DNA from: Pasteurella canis
Lineage (GTDB): Bacteria > Pseudomonadota > Gammaproteobacteria > Enterobacterales > Pasteurellaceae
NCBI RefSeq assembly: GCF_900454865.1
Contig: NZ_UGTV01000015.1
Coordinates: forward strand, 1-64,000
Reading direction: 5' to 3'
Length of the DNA stretch: 64,000 bases
This document shows, in pieces, positions 1 to 9,395 of the stretch (its first letter is position 1; every line of letters begins with the position of its first letter). The notes beneath the pieces are model-generated. The model saw only the letters and a list, made by a program, of their open reading frames with translations, was not told the DNA's origin and searched no databases. The translations under genes were made by a program, and so were the position numbers.

Positions 1-1353
1 ATGAAACCAGACCTGTCTTCCCTTTGGCAAGAATGCCTATTGCAGCTACAAGACCAAATTTCACTAACAGATTTTAGTACATGGCTACGTCCATTACAGG
101 CAGATTTTAATGTACCAAATATGATCGTTTTGTATGCCTCAAATGTGTTCATTAAGCAAAAAGTGGATGAAAGTTATTTAGCACAATTAACCAAAGTTGC
201 ACAAGAGTTAAGTGGGCAGGCTGAGTTAGTCATTCAAGTTAAGGTTGGTGTCAAACCAGAAGTACGCCTCCCTCAAATCGAAAATAAAAAAATTGAAGTC
301 AATAAAAATGAAAAACCACAGATGGTAATTCGTTCTTATTTAAATCCTAAGCATTTATTTGAAAATTTTGTTGAAGGTAAGTCAAATCAATTAGCACGTG
401 CTGTTGCACAAAAAGTAGCAGAAATGCCAGGTGAGCAAAGCTCGAATCCACTATTTTTGTATGGTGGAACGGGTTTGGGTAAAACACATTTATTGCACGC
501 AATTGGTAATGGTATTTTGTTACGCAATCCTAATGCCCGTGTACTTTATATTCACGCTAATAATTTTATGCAACAAATGGTTAATGCAGTACGTGATAAC
601 AAGATGGATGAATTTAAAAAATTCTATCGCTCTTTAGATGCATTATTAGTTGATGATATTCAATTTTTTGCAGAGAAAGAAAAAACACAAGAAGAGTTTT
701 TTCATATTTTCAATAGCTTATTTGATACAGGTCGCCAAATTATTTTAACTTCAGATCGTTATCCAAAAGAAATTGAAAAGTTAGAGGAACGTTTAAAATC
801 TCGTTTTGGTTGGGGGTTAACAACAGCAATTGAACCACCAGAATTAGAAACTCGCGTTGCTATTTTGCTGAAAAAAGCAGAAGAAAAAAATATTTATTTA
901 CCAGAAGAAGTTGCATTTTTCATCGGACAAAAATTACGTACTAACGTACGTGATTTAGAAGGTGCATTAAATCGCGTCAGTGCTAATGCAGAATTTATGG
1001 GGGCACCAATTACGATTGATTTTGTTCGAGAAACCTTAAAAGATATGTTGGCATTACAAGATAAACTTGTGACAGTTGAAAATATTCAAAAAGTAGTGGC
1101 AGAATATTATCGAATTAAAGTATCTGACTTAAAAGGGAAAAGTCGTTCTCGTTCTATTGCCAGACCAAGACAATTAGCCATGGCATTATCGAAAGAGTTA
1201 ACAAATCGCAGCTTGCCAGAAATTGGTAAGAGTTTTGGTGATAAAGATCATACAACAGTATTGCATGCTTGCCGAAAAATTGCCGAATTAAGGGAACAAG
1301 AACATTCTTTACAAGAAGATTGGTCAAATTTAATCCGCACACTATCTGTGTAA
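1..1353 (+). CDS. dnaA: Chromosomal replication initiator DnaA
   Basis: DnaA binds DnaA boxes at oriC, opens the origin as an ATP-dependent filament and helps load DnaB. The 450-residue product has the full family layout: an N-terminal DnaB-interaction domain (about 1-85), a short linker, an AAA+ module with Walker A GGTGLGKT (155-162), Walker B LLVDDIQ (215-221) and a sensor-like TSDR (250-253), and a C-terminal helix-turn-helix domain containing the DnaA signature [11 protein letters not shown]. The ATG is the first base of the window, so its promoter and any upstream origin cannot be seen. dnaN follows after 12 bases and recF after that, the classical initiation and repair cluster. Identity is certain. 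Confidence 0.99.
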   Translation: MKPDLSSLWQECLLQLQDQISLTDFSTWLRPLQADFNVPNMIVLYASNVFIKQKVDESYLAQLTKVAQELSGQAELVIQVKVGVKPEVRLPQIENKKIEVNKNEKPQMVIRSYLNPKHLFENFVEGKSNQLARAVAQKVAEMPGEQSSNPLFLYGGTGLGKTHLLHAIGNGILLRNPNARVLYIHANNFMQQMVNAVRDNKMDEFKKFYRSLDALLVDDIQFFAEKEKTQEEFFHIFNSLFDTGRQIILTSDRYPKEIEKLEERLKSRFGWGLTTAIEPPELETRVAILLKKAEEKNIYLPEEVAFFIGQKLRTNVRDLEGALNRVSANAEFMGAPITIDFVRETLKDMLALQDKLVTVENIQKVVAEYYRIKVSDLKGKSRSRSIARPRQLAMALSKELTNRSLPEIGKSFGDKDHTTVLHACRKIAELREQEHSLQEDWSNLIRTLSV

Positions 1354-1365
1354 AAAGGGGAAAAT

Positions 1366-2466
1366 ATGCAGTTTATTGTTTCAAGAGAAAACCTATTAAA
1401 ACCATTGCAACAAGTTTGTGGCGTATTGAGTAGTCGTCCAAATATTCCCGTATTAAATAATGTATTGTTGCAGATTCATACTGATCATTTAGTGATTACT
1501 GGTACTGATTTAGAAGTTGAGCTTTCAACGCAAACTGAGTTATTAAGCTCATCTCAGCAAGGTAGCTTTACTATTCCAGCCAAGAAGTTTTTAGATATAT
1601 GTCGTAGTTTACCAGAAGGGGCAGAAATTTCGGTTAGTTTTGAGGAAGATCGTGCAATTATAAAATCTGAGCGGAGTAAATTTAATCTTTCAACATTGCC
1701 AGCAGAAGAGTATCCGAATTTAACTGACTGGCAGTCTGAAGTGGATTTTACGATTGAACAAAGCACATTACGTCGTTTAATTGATGCGACTCAGTTTTCT
1801 ATGGCAAATCAGGATGCACGTTATTTTTTAAATGGTATGAAGTTTGAAACAGAAGGGAACTTATTACGTACTGTTGCTACTGATGGGCATCGCTTAGCTG
1901 TTTGTACTATTGCTTTAGAGCAAGATTTGCAAAATCATTCTGTCATTGTACCGCGTAAAGGTGTATTGGAATTAGCGCGTTTACTTGAAAATACGGATTT
2001 GCCTGCTCGTTTACAAATTGGCACGAACAATTTACGTATTGAGCTAGGAAATATTATTTTTACTTCAAAGTTGATTGATGGTCGTTTCCCTGACTATCGT
2101 CGAGTTTTACCGCGTAATGCGACACGTATTTTAGAGGCGGATTGGAATGTGCTAAAACAGGCCTTTGTACGTGCAGCAATTTTATCGAATGAACGCTTTC
2201 GTAGTGTGCGTTTACAATTAAGTGAAAATCAACTTAAAATTACTGCCACTAACCCAGAACAAGAAGTAGCAGAAGAAGTCATTGACGTTTCTTATCGTGG
2301 TGAAGAAATGGAAGTCGGTTTTAATGTTAGTTATATTTTAGATGTACTTAATGCGTTGAAATGTAATCAAGTACGTATGCGTCTAACAGATGCGTCTTCA
2401 AGTTGCTTAATTGAAGACTGTGAAGATGCAAGTGCTGAATATGTCATTATGCCTATGCGTCTATAA
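1366..2466 (+). CDS. dnaN: DNA polymerase III beta sliding clamp
   Basis: The clamp is a ring-shaped dimer that tethers DNA polymerase III and many repair enzymes to DNA. The 366-residue protein has the usual family length and starts MQFIVSRENLLKPLQQV; it should fold into three similar domains of about 120 residues each. The C-terminus ends in YVIMPMRL, the usual end of the beta clamp. A purine-rich ribosome-binding site (aaggggaaaat) precedes the ATG. It lies 12 bases after dnaA and 17 bases before recF, so co-transcription is very likely. Confidence 0.99.
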   Translation: MQFIVSRENLLKPLQQVCGVLSSRPNIPVLNNVLLQIHTDHLVITGTDLEVELSTQTELLSSSQQGSFTIPAKKFLDICRSLPEGAEISVSFEEDRAIIKSERSKFNLSTLPAEEYPNLTDWQSEVDFTIEQSTLRRLIDATQFSMANQDARYFLNGMKFETEGNLLRTVATDGHRLAVCTIALEQDLQNHSVIVPRKGVLELARLLENTDLPARLQIGTNNLRIELGNIIFTSKLIDGRFPDYRRVLPRNATRILEADWNVLKQAFVRAAILSNERFRSVRLQLSENQLKITATNPEQEVAEEVIDVSYRGEEMEVGFNVSYILDVLNALKCNQVRMRLTDASSSCLIEDCEDASAEYVIMPMRL

Positions 2467-2483
2467 TTACGTTTCATGTCTTT

Positions 2484-3560
2484 ATGGCTATTTCTCGCTT
2501 ACTAATTGAAAACTTTAGAAATTTAACAGCCGTGGATCTTGAATTAGATCACGGCTTTAACTTTTTAGTTGGGAATAACGGTAGTGGGAAAACAAGTTTA
2601 TTAGAAGCCATTTTCTACCTTGGGCATGGTCGTTCCTTTAAAAGTGCGGTTAGTAATCGTATCATTTCTTATGAACAACCACATTTTACTTTGCATGCAA
2701 AAATCCAAGAGCAGCAACATCAGTGGTCAGTTGGTTTACAAAAACAACGACAGGGTAATAGTGTCGTCAAGATTAATGGAGAGGATGGAAATAAGATTTC
2801 TGATCTTGCTCATTTATTACCTATGCAACTTATTACACCTGAGGGGTTGACGTTGTTAAATGGTGGTCCGAGTTACCGACGCGCTTTTCTAGATTGGGGA
2901 TTATTTCATCATCATAATTATTTCCATCTTGCTTGGGTAAATTTAAGTCGCCTATTAAAACAACGTAATGCAGCATTACAGCAGGTAACAAGCTATTCTC
3001 AATTAGCGATTTGGGATACTGAGTTAGTCAAATTAGCTGCTCAGGTGAGTAAATGGCGAGCAGAATATGCAGAAGCGTTACGTCCAGAAATTGAGAAAAC
3101 GTGTCAGTTATTTTTACCTGAACTGGAAATCAGTGTGAGCTTTCATCAAGGATGGGAAAAAGAACGAGATTATGCTGAATTACTTGTACAAAGTTTTGAA
3201 CGTGATCGCGCTATCGGTTATACAGTATCAGGTCCTCAAAAAGCGGATTTTCGTTTTAAAGCGAATGGGTTACCTGTAGAAGATATTCTTTCTCGAGGTC
3301 AATTAAAATTACTTATGTGTGCGTTACGTTTAGCACAAGGCGAACATTTAATGAATCAGAAGCAACGCCATTGTATTTTTTTGATTGATGACTTTGCTTC
3401 TGAGTTAGATGAATATAAGCGTGCTTTATTAGCTGAGCGTTTGAAGAAAAGTGGTTCTCAAGTTTTTGTGACAGCAATTACGGAGTCTCAGTTAAAGCAG
3501 ATGCAACCAAAACAGCATTACACCTTTAGTGTAAAAGATGGTTGCATTTTACCTATTTAA
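2484..3560 (+). CDS. recF: DNA replication and repair protein RecF
   Basis: RecF is an SMC-like ATPase that, with RecO and RecR, loads RecA at single-strand gaps. The 358-residue protein shows Walker A GNNGSGKT (30-37), an ABC-type signature LSRGQ (269-273), Walker B IFLIDD (298-303) and a D-loop SELD (306-309), all in the expected order. It follows dnaN by 17 bases with only a weak ribosome-binding site, consistent with translation coupled to the upstream genes. gyrB, often next in other bacteria, is not here; the next gene is convergent and begins 4 bases later. Confidence 0.98.
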   Translation: MAISRLLIENFRNLTAVDLELDHGFNFLVGNNGSGKTSLLEAIFYLGHGRSFKSAVSNRIISYEQPHFTLHAKIQEQQHQWSVGLQKQRQGNSVVKINGEDGNKISDLAHLLPMQLITPEGLTLLNGGPSYRRAFLDWGLFHHHNYFHLAWVNLSRLLKQRNAALQQVTSYSQLAIWDTELVKLAAQVSKWRAEYAEALRPEIEKTCQLFLPELEISVSFHQGWEKERDYAELLVQSFERDRAIGYTVSGPQKADFRFKANGLPVEDILSRGQLKLLMCALRLAQGEHLMNQKQRHCIFLIDDFASELDEYKRALLAERLKKSGSQVFVTAITESQLKQMQPKQHYTFSVKDGCILPI

Positions 3561-3564
3561 ATTT

Positions 3565-4320
3565 TTATTTTTGGCTACATACTGCGATAAAGTGTAATTT
3601 ATTTTTTGGATCATTAAATGTTTTAAACATACGTTTAAATTGTTCACGATTTTCCGATTTCAGTGCATTTTTAATAATTCTGAATGTACCTATTACACCT
3701 TCATCATAAATCAGTCCTGTTGGAGATAAAAGTGTCATTTCTCCTGAATAAGTATCTACATTACGAAATCCACATTGATTAAATAGTGATTTCCAATCTT
3801 CTTTTGTTAATGGGGCCACGCTGACATTAATGGCATTACGCATATCTTCTAAGATTTGTTGATGATTATCACCAACTAACATGACATCATGAGTTAATAA
3901 GAAACCCTTCGGTTTTAGTACACGTAAATATTCTTTAATTGCTTTTTGTTTTGCCTCAATAGGTAACATTGTTAACATAGCTTCATTAATTACAATATCG
4001 AAACTATTGTCTTCGAAAGGTAATTTCATTGCATTAGCGCGCTGTACATGGATTAAGTCTTGTAAGCCTTCATTAGTAATATTTTCGTGTGCTTTTGCTA
4101 GTGCATCTTCATCTAGATCAACCCCTTCAATATGACAGCCATATTGTTTAGCTAAACTAATAGCGGTAGTTGCCATATTACAAGCAACGTCTAATATTTT
4201 CTTATTGGCATTAAAGTCAGCGTTTGCAATTAGCCAGTCTGTAGCTTTACGACCACCAGGACGTAGACGTGTTTTTCCTAAACGTGCAAGAAAATTATGT
4301 CCAACTTCTTCTTTTCTCAT
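3565..4320 (-). CDS. Class I SAM-dependent methyltransferase, substrate unknown
   Basis: This 251-residue soluble protein has a Rossmann-type methyltransferase core. Motif I is LDVACNMAT (43-51), the acidic loop after strand 2 is EGVDLDEDAL (65-74), and a motif II/III region follows (FEDNSFDIVINEAML, about 102-116). Motif I is unusual: the family normally has a glycine-rich E/DxGxGxG, whereas here the glycines are replaced by Ala, Asn and Ala after Val-Ala-Cys. The rest resembles ubiquinone/arsenite/small-molecule methyltransferases, but nothing in the sequence identifies the substrate. It converges on recF with a 4-base gap and is read in the same direction as crp, behind the crp terminator. 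Confidence 0.8.
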   Translation of the reverse strand: MRKEEVGHNFLARLGKTRLRPGGRKATDWLIANADFNANKKILDVACNMATTAISLAKQYGCHIEGVDLDEDALAKAHENITNEGLQDLIHVQRANAMKLPFEDNSFDIVINEAMLTMLPIEAKQKAIKEYLRVLKPKGFLLTHDVMLVGDNHQQILEDMRNAINVSVAPLTKEDWKSLFNQCGFRNVDTYSGEMTLLSPTGLIYDEGVIGTFRIIKNALKSENREQFKRMFKTFNDPKNKLHFIAVCSQK

Positions 4321-4407
4321 TATTCACTCCTTAATTCATTACTTTTTAGATAGATTATCATCTTTAAATAGAAATAAGAATTATTATTAGAGTCTATAGC
4401 ATAGATA

Positions 4408-4438
4408 AAAAAATACGGTCAAAATTGACCGCACTTTT
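4408..4438 (-). terminator. crp terminator built on an uptake-signal sequence
   Basis: Read on the minus strand just after crp, a 13-bp stem (4438-4426 with 4422-4410, two G-U pairs) has a short loop and is followed by a U-rich run. One arm carries the uptake signal AAGTGCGGT; the other is a degenerate complement. Confidence 0.75.
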
Positions 4439-4449
4439 ATCCTCAAAAC

Positions 4450-5091
4450 TTAGCGAGTACCGTAGACAACAATTGTTTTTCCGTGTGCGGAGATCAAATG
4501 TTGATCTTCTAACATTTTTAAGATTCGACCTACTGTTTCACGAGAGCAACCAACCATTTGTCCAATTTCTTGGCGAGTTATTTTTATTTGCATACCATCA
4601 GGGTGTGTCATTGCCTCAGGCATTTTTGCAAGATTTAATAATGTTTGAGCAATACGCCCCGTTACATCTAGAAATGCAAGATTACTGACTTGTCTTGATG
4701 TATTTTGTAAACGGCGAGCAAGCTGTGCAGATAAATGCATTAATATATCAGGGTTGACCTGAATTAATTGACGAAATTTTTTATAAGAAATTTCTGCAAT
4801 TTCACATGGGCTTTTGGCTTTAATCCATGCAGAACGTAGTTGTCCTTCTTCAAATAGACCTGCTTCACCAAAAAAATCACCTTGGCTTAAGTAAGTCAAA
4901 ATCATTTCTTTTCCATCTTCGTCTTTAACTAATACTGCCACTGAGCCTTTAATTAAATAATAAAGGGTTTCAGCTTTCTCACCTGCATGAATTAATGTAC
5001 TTTTAGAAGGGTATTTATGAATATGACAGTGAGAGAGAAACCATTCTAATGTCGGATCTATAGATTGGTTAGCTTGCATTTGTTCTTGCAC
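4450..5091 (-). CDS. crp: cAMP receptor protein (CRP), global regulator
   Basis: CRP binds cAMP and activates or represses catabolic genes and, in Pasteurellaceae, competence. The 213-residue product has an N-terminal cyclic-nucleotide-binding domain ([19 protein letters not shown] contains the cAMP phosphate-binding motif), the dimer helix with Thr-Ser (about 130-131) that contacts cAMP, and a C-terminal helix-turn-helix (about 172-193, [19 protein letters not shown]). The start is a GTG at 5091: a strong GGAGG (5098-5102) sits 6 bases upstream, while the in-frame ATG at 5079 is too far from it. A CRP-type site is present elsewhere in the window, upstream of aspA. Confidence 0.98.
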   Translation of the reverse strand: MQEQMQANQSIDPTLEWFLSHCHIHKYPSKSTLIHAGEKAETLYYLIKGSVAVLVKDEDGKEMILTYLSQGDFFGEAGLFEEGQLRSAWIKAKSPCEIAEISYKKFRQLIQVNPDILMHLSAQLARRLQNTSRQVSNLAFLDVTGRIAQTLLNLAKMPEAMTHPDGMQIKITRQEIGQMVGCSRETVGRILKMLEDQHLISAHGKTIVVYGTR

Positions 5092-5133
5092 GGAAGACCT
5101 CCATAAACTAATTTTGTTTGCGACAAAGTAGAA

Positions 5134-5352
5134 TTATTTGAGCAAGTCCATTTTGTCTTTTATATCAATTGACTCGTGCAGTTCAGACCAGACTATCACG
5201 ACATTACCTTGTTGAATTTGATAAATTAAATTTTGTTTTTTTTGTTGTAAAGAAAGTTCTTGTGAACCGTAGTCCGTGCCTTCTCGTAAAATAAAGCTCT
5301 CAACAATATTATTGAGTGTTTCTTCATCTAATTCTTGCCAAGGAATAATCAT
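5134..5352 (-). CDS. yheU: YheU family protein (UPF0270)
   Basis: This small soluble protein of 72 residues belongs to a conserved gamma-proteobacterial family of unknown function. The N-terminus [29 protein letters not shown] and the WSELHE motif near the end are hallmarks of the family as known from E. coli YheU. It sits between slmA and crp on the same strand with short gaps (21 and 42 bases). In E. coli yheU also lies near crp, so the neighbourhood is partly conserved. No catalytic motif can be seen. Confidence 0.88.
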   Translation of the reverse strand: MIIPWQELDEETLNNIVESFILREGTDYGSQELSLQQKKQNLIYQIQQGNVVIVWSELHESIDIKDKMDLLK

Positions 5353-5373
5353 ATTCTTACCTAAATTTACATT

Positions 5374-5973
5374 TTATGCAAATAACGTTTCAATTAATCG
5401 CCATTGTTGTTCAAAACTCTGAGTTGGTGAATGACGGAAATTAGAGCGAACATAACGCATAAAATGCCCTTCACAAAAGCTCACTAGATGTGAAGCAATG
5501 ACTCGTTCGTCGTAATAGAAACCTTTTCCCTCTCGTAATTTTCGCATTTGCAAAATATTCACAAATTGAAGTTCTAGACGATCAAAAAATTGTGCAACGC
5601 GGGCTTGTAACTGGGGTTCTTCAAACATCAATGCGTGCCCAGTTAAAACTCGCGTTAATCCTGGATTTTTACGTGCAAAATCCAAAATCATTTGTAGAAT
5701 ATTGTGAATACGTGTTGCAGTATTCGTTTCATTTTTGACAGATTGAGTAATACGAGTGAATAAATGATTTTCTAAGTTATCAATCAGTGCTTCAAACATC
5801 TTCGTTTTGCTTGGATAGTAGCGATATAGTGCTGCCTCTGAAACACCAACTTCTTCTGCTATTCGTGCTGTTGTCATACGCTCCATTCCACGTTCTGAAT
5901 GTAGCATATGAGTAAGAACAGTAAGAACTTGCTGGCGTCTCTCTTTTAGACTACGTTTGGCTAGTTTTTCCAT
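5374..5973 (-). CDS. slmA: Nucleoid occlusion factor SlmA
   Basis: SlmA is a TetR-family DNA-binding protein that binds SBS sites over the nucleoid and blocks FtsZ ring assembly there. The 199-residue product has the N-terminal helix-turn-helix [30 protein letters not shown] (about 38-67), which matches SlmA closely, and a helical C-terminal dimerisation and FtsZ-binding part. It starts 3 bases after the dut stop, so the two are translated from one message; coaBC-dut-slmA is the usual enterobacterial and Pasteurellaceae order. Confidence 0.95.
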   Translation of the reverse strand: MEKLAKRSLKERRQQVLTVLTHMLHSERGMERMTTARIAEEVGVSEAALYRYYPSKTKMFEALIDNLENHLFTRITQSVKNETNTATRIHNILQMILDFARKNPGLTRVLTGHALMFEEPQLQARVAQFFDRLELQFVNILQMRKLREGKGFYYDERVIASHLVSFCEGHFMRYVRSNFRHSPTQSFEQQWRLIETLFA

Positions 5974-5976
5974 GAG

Positions 5977-6432
5977 TTATTTTTTACCTGAATGACCAAA
6001 ACCACCTTCACCACGATCAGTTTGTGTAAATTCGTTAACAAGATTAAATTCAGCTTGAACAACGGGCACGAAAACTAATTGTGCAATGCGATCACCTACT
6101 TCAATTTTAAAAGGATCATTACTGCGATTCCATAACGAAACCATCAATGGACCTTGGTAATCAGAATCAATTAAACCAACTAAATTACCAAGTACAATGC
6201 CATGTTTATGCCCTAATCCTGAGCGAGGGAGAATCACTGCTGCAAGGTTAGGATCTGCAATATAAATCGATAATCCAGTTGGAATTAATACAGTTTGTCC
6301 TGCTGCGACTGTGATGGATTCATTAATTAATGCCCTTAAGTCAAGACCTGCTGAGCCTGTTGTTGCATATGTTGGTAAAGGGAACTCAGTACCGATACGT
6401 TGATCGAGAATTTTAACATCAATTTTTTTCAT
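5977..6432 (-). CDS. dut: Deoxyuridine 5'-triphosphate nucleotidohydrolase
   Basis: dUTPase hydrolyses dUTP to dUMP and pyrophosphate, keeping uracil out of DNA and supplying dUMP for thymidylate. The 151-residue trimeric-type enzyme carries all five motifs: AGLDLRA (28-34), PRSGL (69-73), GLIDSDYQG (86-94), GDRIAQLVF (113-121) and the C-terminal arm [10 protein letters not shown] (140-149). The spacing to slmA is 3 bases. Upstream there is a 176-base gap to coaBC that contains no obvious gene. Confidence 0.98.
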   Translation of the reverse strand: MKKIDVKILDQRIGTEFPLPTYATTGSAGLDLRALINESITVAAGQTVLIPTGLSIYIADPNLAAVILPRSGLGHKHGIVLGNLVGLIDSDYQGPLMVSLWNRSNDPFKIEVGDRIAQLVFVPVVQAEFNLVNEFTQTDRGEGGFGHSGKK

Positions 6433-6608
6433 TCTTTTTCCTATTTTTAAAAAACATGATACTTTCTATTTTATGTTGAAATGAACGTTTCACAGAGCGA
6501 CTGACTAATTTCATTATATTGGCTCATTATTACGCACTGATCATGAAATTTTAACCATTTAACTTGTTCAGCAGCGTATCAGATGTTGAACACTCATGGT
6601 GAAATGTA

Positions 6609-7814
6609 TCATGGTGTTGATTTAAAACGAGTAATGATTTCATTAACTAGTTGTTTAGCTAGGTCGTTTTTATTAGTTAAAGGCAACCTTTTATTGCCTT
6701 GTGACCAAAATAAGTGCAAACGATTTTGCTCTTGACCAAATACTTGGCCTCCCGATACATCATTGGCGCAGATCATATCGAGTTTTTTACGTTGCAATTT
6801 ATCTTGAGCATATTTTTCTATGTGTTCCGTTTCCGCAGCAAAACCAACAGTAAACGGACGATTTGCTGTCAAATGTCCTACATCAGCAATAATATCTGGG
6901 TTTTTGATGAGTTTTAAACTAATTTCATCACCTGATTTTTTAATTTTTTGTTGAGCAACTTCAGCGACACGATAATCTGCTACAGCAGCACAACCAATAA
7001 AAATTTGATGTTCTATTGCACATTGCAGTGCTTGTTGGTGCATTTCTTCGGCAGATATCACATTAATTCGCTTAACATTCGGTGGTGTAATCAGATTCAC
7101 TGGACCTGTAATTAAAGTGACTTTTGCTCCTCGTTCTACGAAGGCTTGTGCAATAGCAAAACCCATTTTTCCAGAGCTATGATTGCTTATATAACGGACA
7201 GGATCGATTGCTTCTCGTGTTGGTCCTGCTGTAATCGCAACAGATAAGTAAGTAAGATCTTGTTGTTGGTCAAAAAGCTTACTGAGTGCTTCATAAATTT
7301 CTTGTGGTTCAGACATACGCCCAACGCCGATATCACCACAAGCTTGTTCCCCATTATTAGGACCAATAAAAGCCATGCCTCGAGCAGAAAGAGCAGCTAG
7401 ATTTTGCTGTGTTATAGTTTGAGCAAACATTTGTTGATTCATTGCTGGTGCGATTAAAATGGGAGCTTTTGTCGCCAAACAAAGAGTAGAAAGTAAGTCA
7501 TTTGCCATACCTACTGTTAAACGAGCAAGAAAATCAGCGCTTGCAGGTGCAATCACAACAGCCTGAGCCCATTTGGCTAATTCAATATGCCCCATAGCAA
7601 GCTCGGCTTGTGGGTCTAATAAAGATTGTGATACTGCATTACCTGAAATCGCTTGTAATGTAAGTGGCGTAACGAATTCAGTTGCAGCGGGTGTGACAAC
7701 AACCCGCACTTCAGCATTGTTTTTACGTAATAAACGAATTAACTCTATGGATTTGTAAGCCGCAATACCGCCAGTAATTCCGACGACAATGCGTTTTGCT
7801 TGGAGTTGTTGCAT
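6609..7814 (-). CDS. coaBC: Bifunctional phosphopantothenoylcysteine synthetase/decarboxylase
   Basis: CoaBC joins cysteine to 4'-phosphopantothenate and decarboxylates the product to 4'-phosphopantetheine in coenzyme A synthesis. The 401-residue protein has the N-terminal flavin-dependent CoaC domain with GGIAAYKS (15-22), the catalytic histidine in GHIELA (His76), the PAMN motif (123-126) and the active-site cysteine in ACGDIGVGRM (Cys159). The CoaB half starts near residue 190, with PTREAIDPVRYISNHSSGKMG and a KIKKSG lysine motif. It is the first gene of the coaBC-dut-slmA series on the minus strand and is divergent from radC. Confidence 0.97.
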   Translation of the reverse strand: MQQLQAKRIVVGITGGIAAYKSIELIRLLRKNNAEVRVVVTPAATEFVTPLTLQAISGNAVSQSLLDPQAELAMGHIELAKWAQAVVIAPASADFLARLTVGMANDLLSTLCLATKAPILIAPAMNQQMFAQTITQQNLAALSARGMAFIGPNNGEQACGDIGVGRMSEPQEIYEALSKLFDQQQDLTYLSVAITAGPTREAIDPVRYISNHSSGKMGFAIAQAFVERGAKVTLITGPVNLITPPNVKRINVISAEEMHQQALQCAIEHQIFIGCAAVADYRVAEVAQQKIKKSGDEISLKLIKNPDIIADVGHLTANRPFTVGFAAETEHIEKYAQDKLQRKKLDMICANDVSGGQVFGQEQNRLHLFWSQGNKRLPLTNKNDLAKQLVNEIITRFKSTP

Positions 7815-7997
7815 TATGAATCCTTATGCTGAATTATTGTTCAAACTAATTGAAGCTTTATTTTACTGTAATTTGTTTGAAGAAAGAATTGTATTTTTGC
7901 GATCCTTATTACAAAACGTGGTTGTATGAGTGTTTTGTTAAAAAGCGGCTTGTTAGTTTTTTCATTTGTTCTATTAATTTAAGAAGAGCGAATAAGT

Positions 7998-8666
7998 ATG
8001 ATGAGCGATCAAACAAAGTTAATGCCACGTGAAAAATTATTGCAATTCGGAGCAAGTACACTTAGTGATGAAGAGCTTTTAGCTATTTTTTTACGAACAG
8101 GGATAAAGGGGTGTCCTGTAATGCGTTTATCAGAGCAAGTGTTACAGTATTTTGGCTCATTACGAGGCCTTATTTCAGCGACACAAAAAAATTTTTGTGC
8201 AGTAAAAGGAATTGGAATTACTCAATTTATTCAGTTACAGGCTTGTACTGAAATGACCAAACGTTATTTATTAGAAGAGTTAGAGCTAACACATGCATTT
8301 GGGAGTTCAGAAAATGTGAGATTTTATTTACAAACAGTTTTAGAAAGCAAGGAAAGAGAAATTTTTTTAGTACTATTTTTAGATAACCAACATCGTCTAA
8401 TTAAACAAGAAGAGATGTTCTTAGGTACAATTAATACAGCTTCAGTTTATCCACGAGAAATTATTAAAAGTGCGTTGTATTGTAATGCTGCCGCATTAAT
8501 CTTGGCACATAATCATCCATCTGGAAATGCAGAGCCTAGCATGTCAGATAAAAGAATTACTCAAAGAATACAAAGTGCGGCGGAATTAGTTGAAATTCGT
8601 GTTTTAGATCATTTTGTGATAGGTAAAGGTAATTACTATTCTTTTGCAGAAAATGGGTTGATATAG
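7998..8666 (+). CDS. radC: RadC/JAB1 domain protein
   Basis: RadC-family proteins are conserved JAMM-fold proteins historically linked to DNA repair; their biochemical role is unsettled. The 222-residue product has an N-terminal helix-hairpin-helix-like part (around GIGITQF, 71-77) and a C-terminal MPN+/JAMM metal site HNHPSG (His171, His173) followed by SMSD (Asp184). Two ATG codons are adjacent at 7998 and 8001 and either could be used. It precedes rpmB-rpmG-mutM, the order known from E. coli, but a strong promoter lies between radC and rpmB. Confidence 0.93.
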   Translation: MMSDQTKLMPREKLLQFGASTLSDEELLAIFLRTGIKGCPVMRLSEQVLQYFGSLRGLISATQKNFCAVKGIGITQFIQLQACTEMTKRYLLEELELTHAFGSSENVRFYLQTVLESKEREIFLVLFLDNQHRLIKQEEMFLGTINTASVYPREIIKSALYCNAAALILAHNHPSGNAEPSMSDKRITQRIQSAAELVEIRVLDHFVIGKGNYYSFAENGLI

Positions 8667-8737
8667 CTTTTCTTATTATGATTTGATTCTTCATCTAAAA
8701 TTTTCACATTTATTTAGAGTAAATCTCGTCTTTAGGC

Positions 8738-8766
8738 TTGAGAATAAAACATAAAGTGAGTATAAT
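8738..8766 (+). promoter_or_regulatory. Sigma-70 promoter of rpmB-rpmG
   Basis: TTGAGA at 8738-8743, a 17-base spacer and a perfect TATAAT at 8761-8766 form a near-consensus promoter about 145 bases before the rpmB start. This fits a highly expressed ribosomal protein operon. Confidence 0.8.
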
Positions 8767-8784
8767 TCACCACCTTTAATATAG

Positions 8785-8886
8785 TATGCGGGTCGGTTAC
8801 AGCGACCTGACGAGGTAGCTATCAAAATTGAACCTATTAAGATTTAATACAATTTTGAAGTAATCCGAACCCTAAGCTCGAGCTTA
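8785..8886 (+). other. Structured 5' leader of rpmB-rpmG
   Basis: The leader holds several inverted repeats: GGTCG/CGACC (8791-8795 with 8803-8807), CAAAATTG/CAATTTTG (8823-8830 with 8850-8857, with an inner ATTAA/TTAAT helix), and a perfect 14-base palindrome TAAGCTCGAGCTTA (8873-8886) just before the ribosome-binding site. This could be an autoregulatory ribosomal-protein leader; no family match is claimed. Confidence 0.45.
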
Positions 8887-8909
8887 TATTTGATTTATTG
8901 GAGATTAAT

Positions 8910-9146
8910 ATGTCTAGAGTCTGTCAAGTAACAGGCAAGCGTCCAACTGTTGGTAACAACCGTTCGCACGCTATGAATGCGACTCGTCGTCGTTTTCTTC
9001 CAAATTTACATACTCACCGTTTTTGGGTTGAGAGTGAAAAACGTTTCGTAACTTTACGCTTAACTGCGAAAGGTATGCGTATTATTGATAAAAAAGGCAT
9101 TGATGCAGTTTTAGCTGATATCCGTGCTCGTGGCGAGAAAATCTAA
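8910..9146 (+). CDS. rpmB: 50S ribosomal protein L28
   Basis: The 78-residue basic protein starts [21 protein letters not shown], typical of bacterial L28, a component of the large ribosomal subunit. The ATG at 8910 is preceded by TTGGAG (GGAG at 8900-8903), so the in-frame TTG at 8898 is not the start. It is followed 11 bases later by rpmG, with which it forms a two-gene operon ending in a clear terminator. Confidence 0.98.
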   Translation: MSRVCQVTGKRPTVGNNRSHAMNATRRRFLPNLHTHRFWVESEKRFVTLRLTAKGMRIIDKKGIDAVLADIRARGEKI

Positions 9147-9157
9147 GGAGCTAAAAA

Positions 9158-9328
9158 ATGGCAGCTAAAGGACCTCGTGAAAAAATCAAATTAGTTTCAA
9201 CTGCTGAAACTGGTCATTTTTATACCACTACTAAAAATAAACGTAATATGCCAGAAAAAATGGAAATTAAAAAATACGATCCTGTAGTGCGTAAACACGT
9301 TATTTATAAAGAAGCTAAAATCAAATAA
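9158..9328 (+). CDS. rpmG: 50S ribosomal protein L33
   Basis: This 56-residue protein ([19 protein letters not shown]...) is L33 of the large ribosomal subunit. It contains no cysteines, so it is the zinc-free (C-minus) form. Its ribosome-binding site AAGGAG overlaps the end of rpmB, and a rho-independent terminator begins 20 bases after the stop. Confidence 0.98.
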   Translation: MAAKGPREKIKLVSTAETGHFYTTTKNKRNMPEKMEIKKYDPVVRKHVIYKEAKIK

Positions 9329-9347
9329 TTTTAGTAGAATATAAAAG

Positions 9348-9371
9348 ACCCGACAATGTTCGGGTTTTTTT
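9348..9371 (+). terminator. rpmB-rpmG rho-independent terminator
   Basis: The stem ACCCGA/TCGGGT (9348-9353 with 9360-9365) has a 6-base loop and is followed by a run of T. Confidence 0.9.
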
Positions 9372-9395
9372 ATAACAAAAATTTAAGGATTGATC

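Noticed and set aside
9390..9395. Upstream in-frame start for mutM
   Set aside because: MutM needs Pro directly after the initiator Met; only ATG 9396 gives this.
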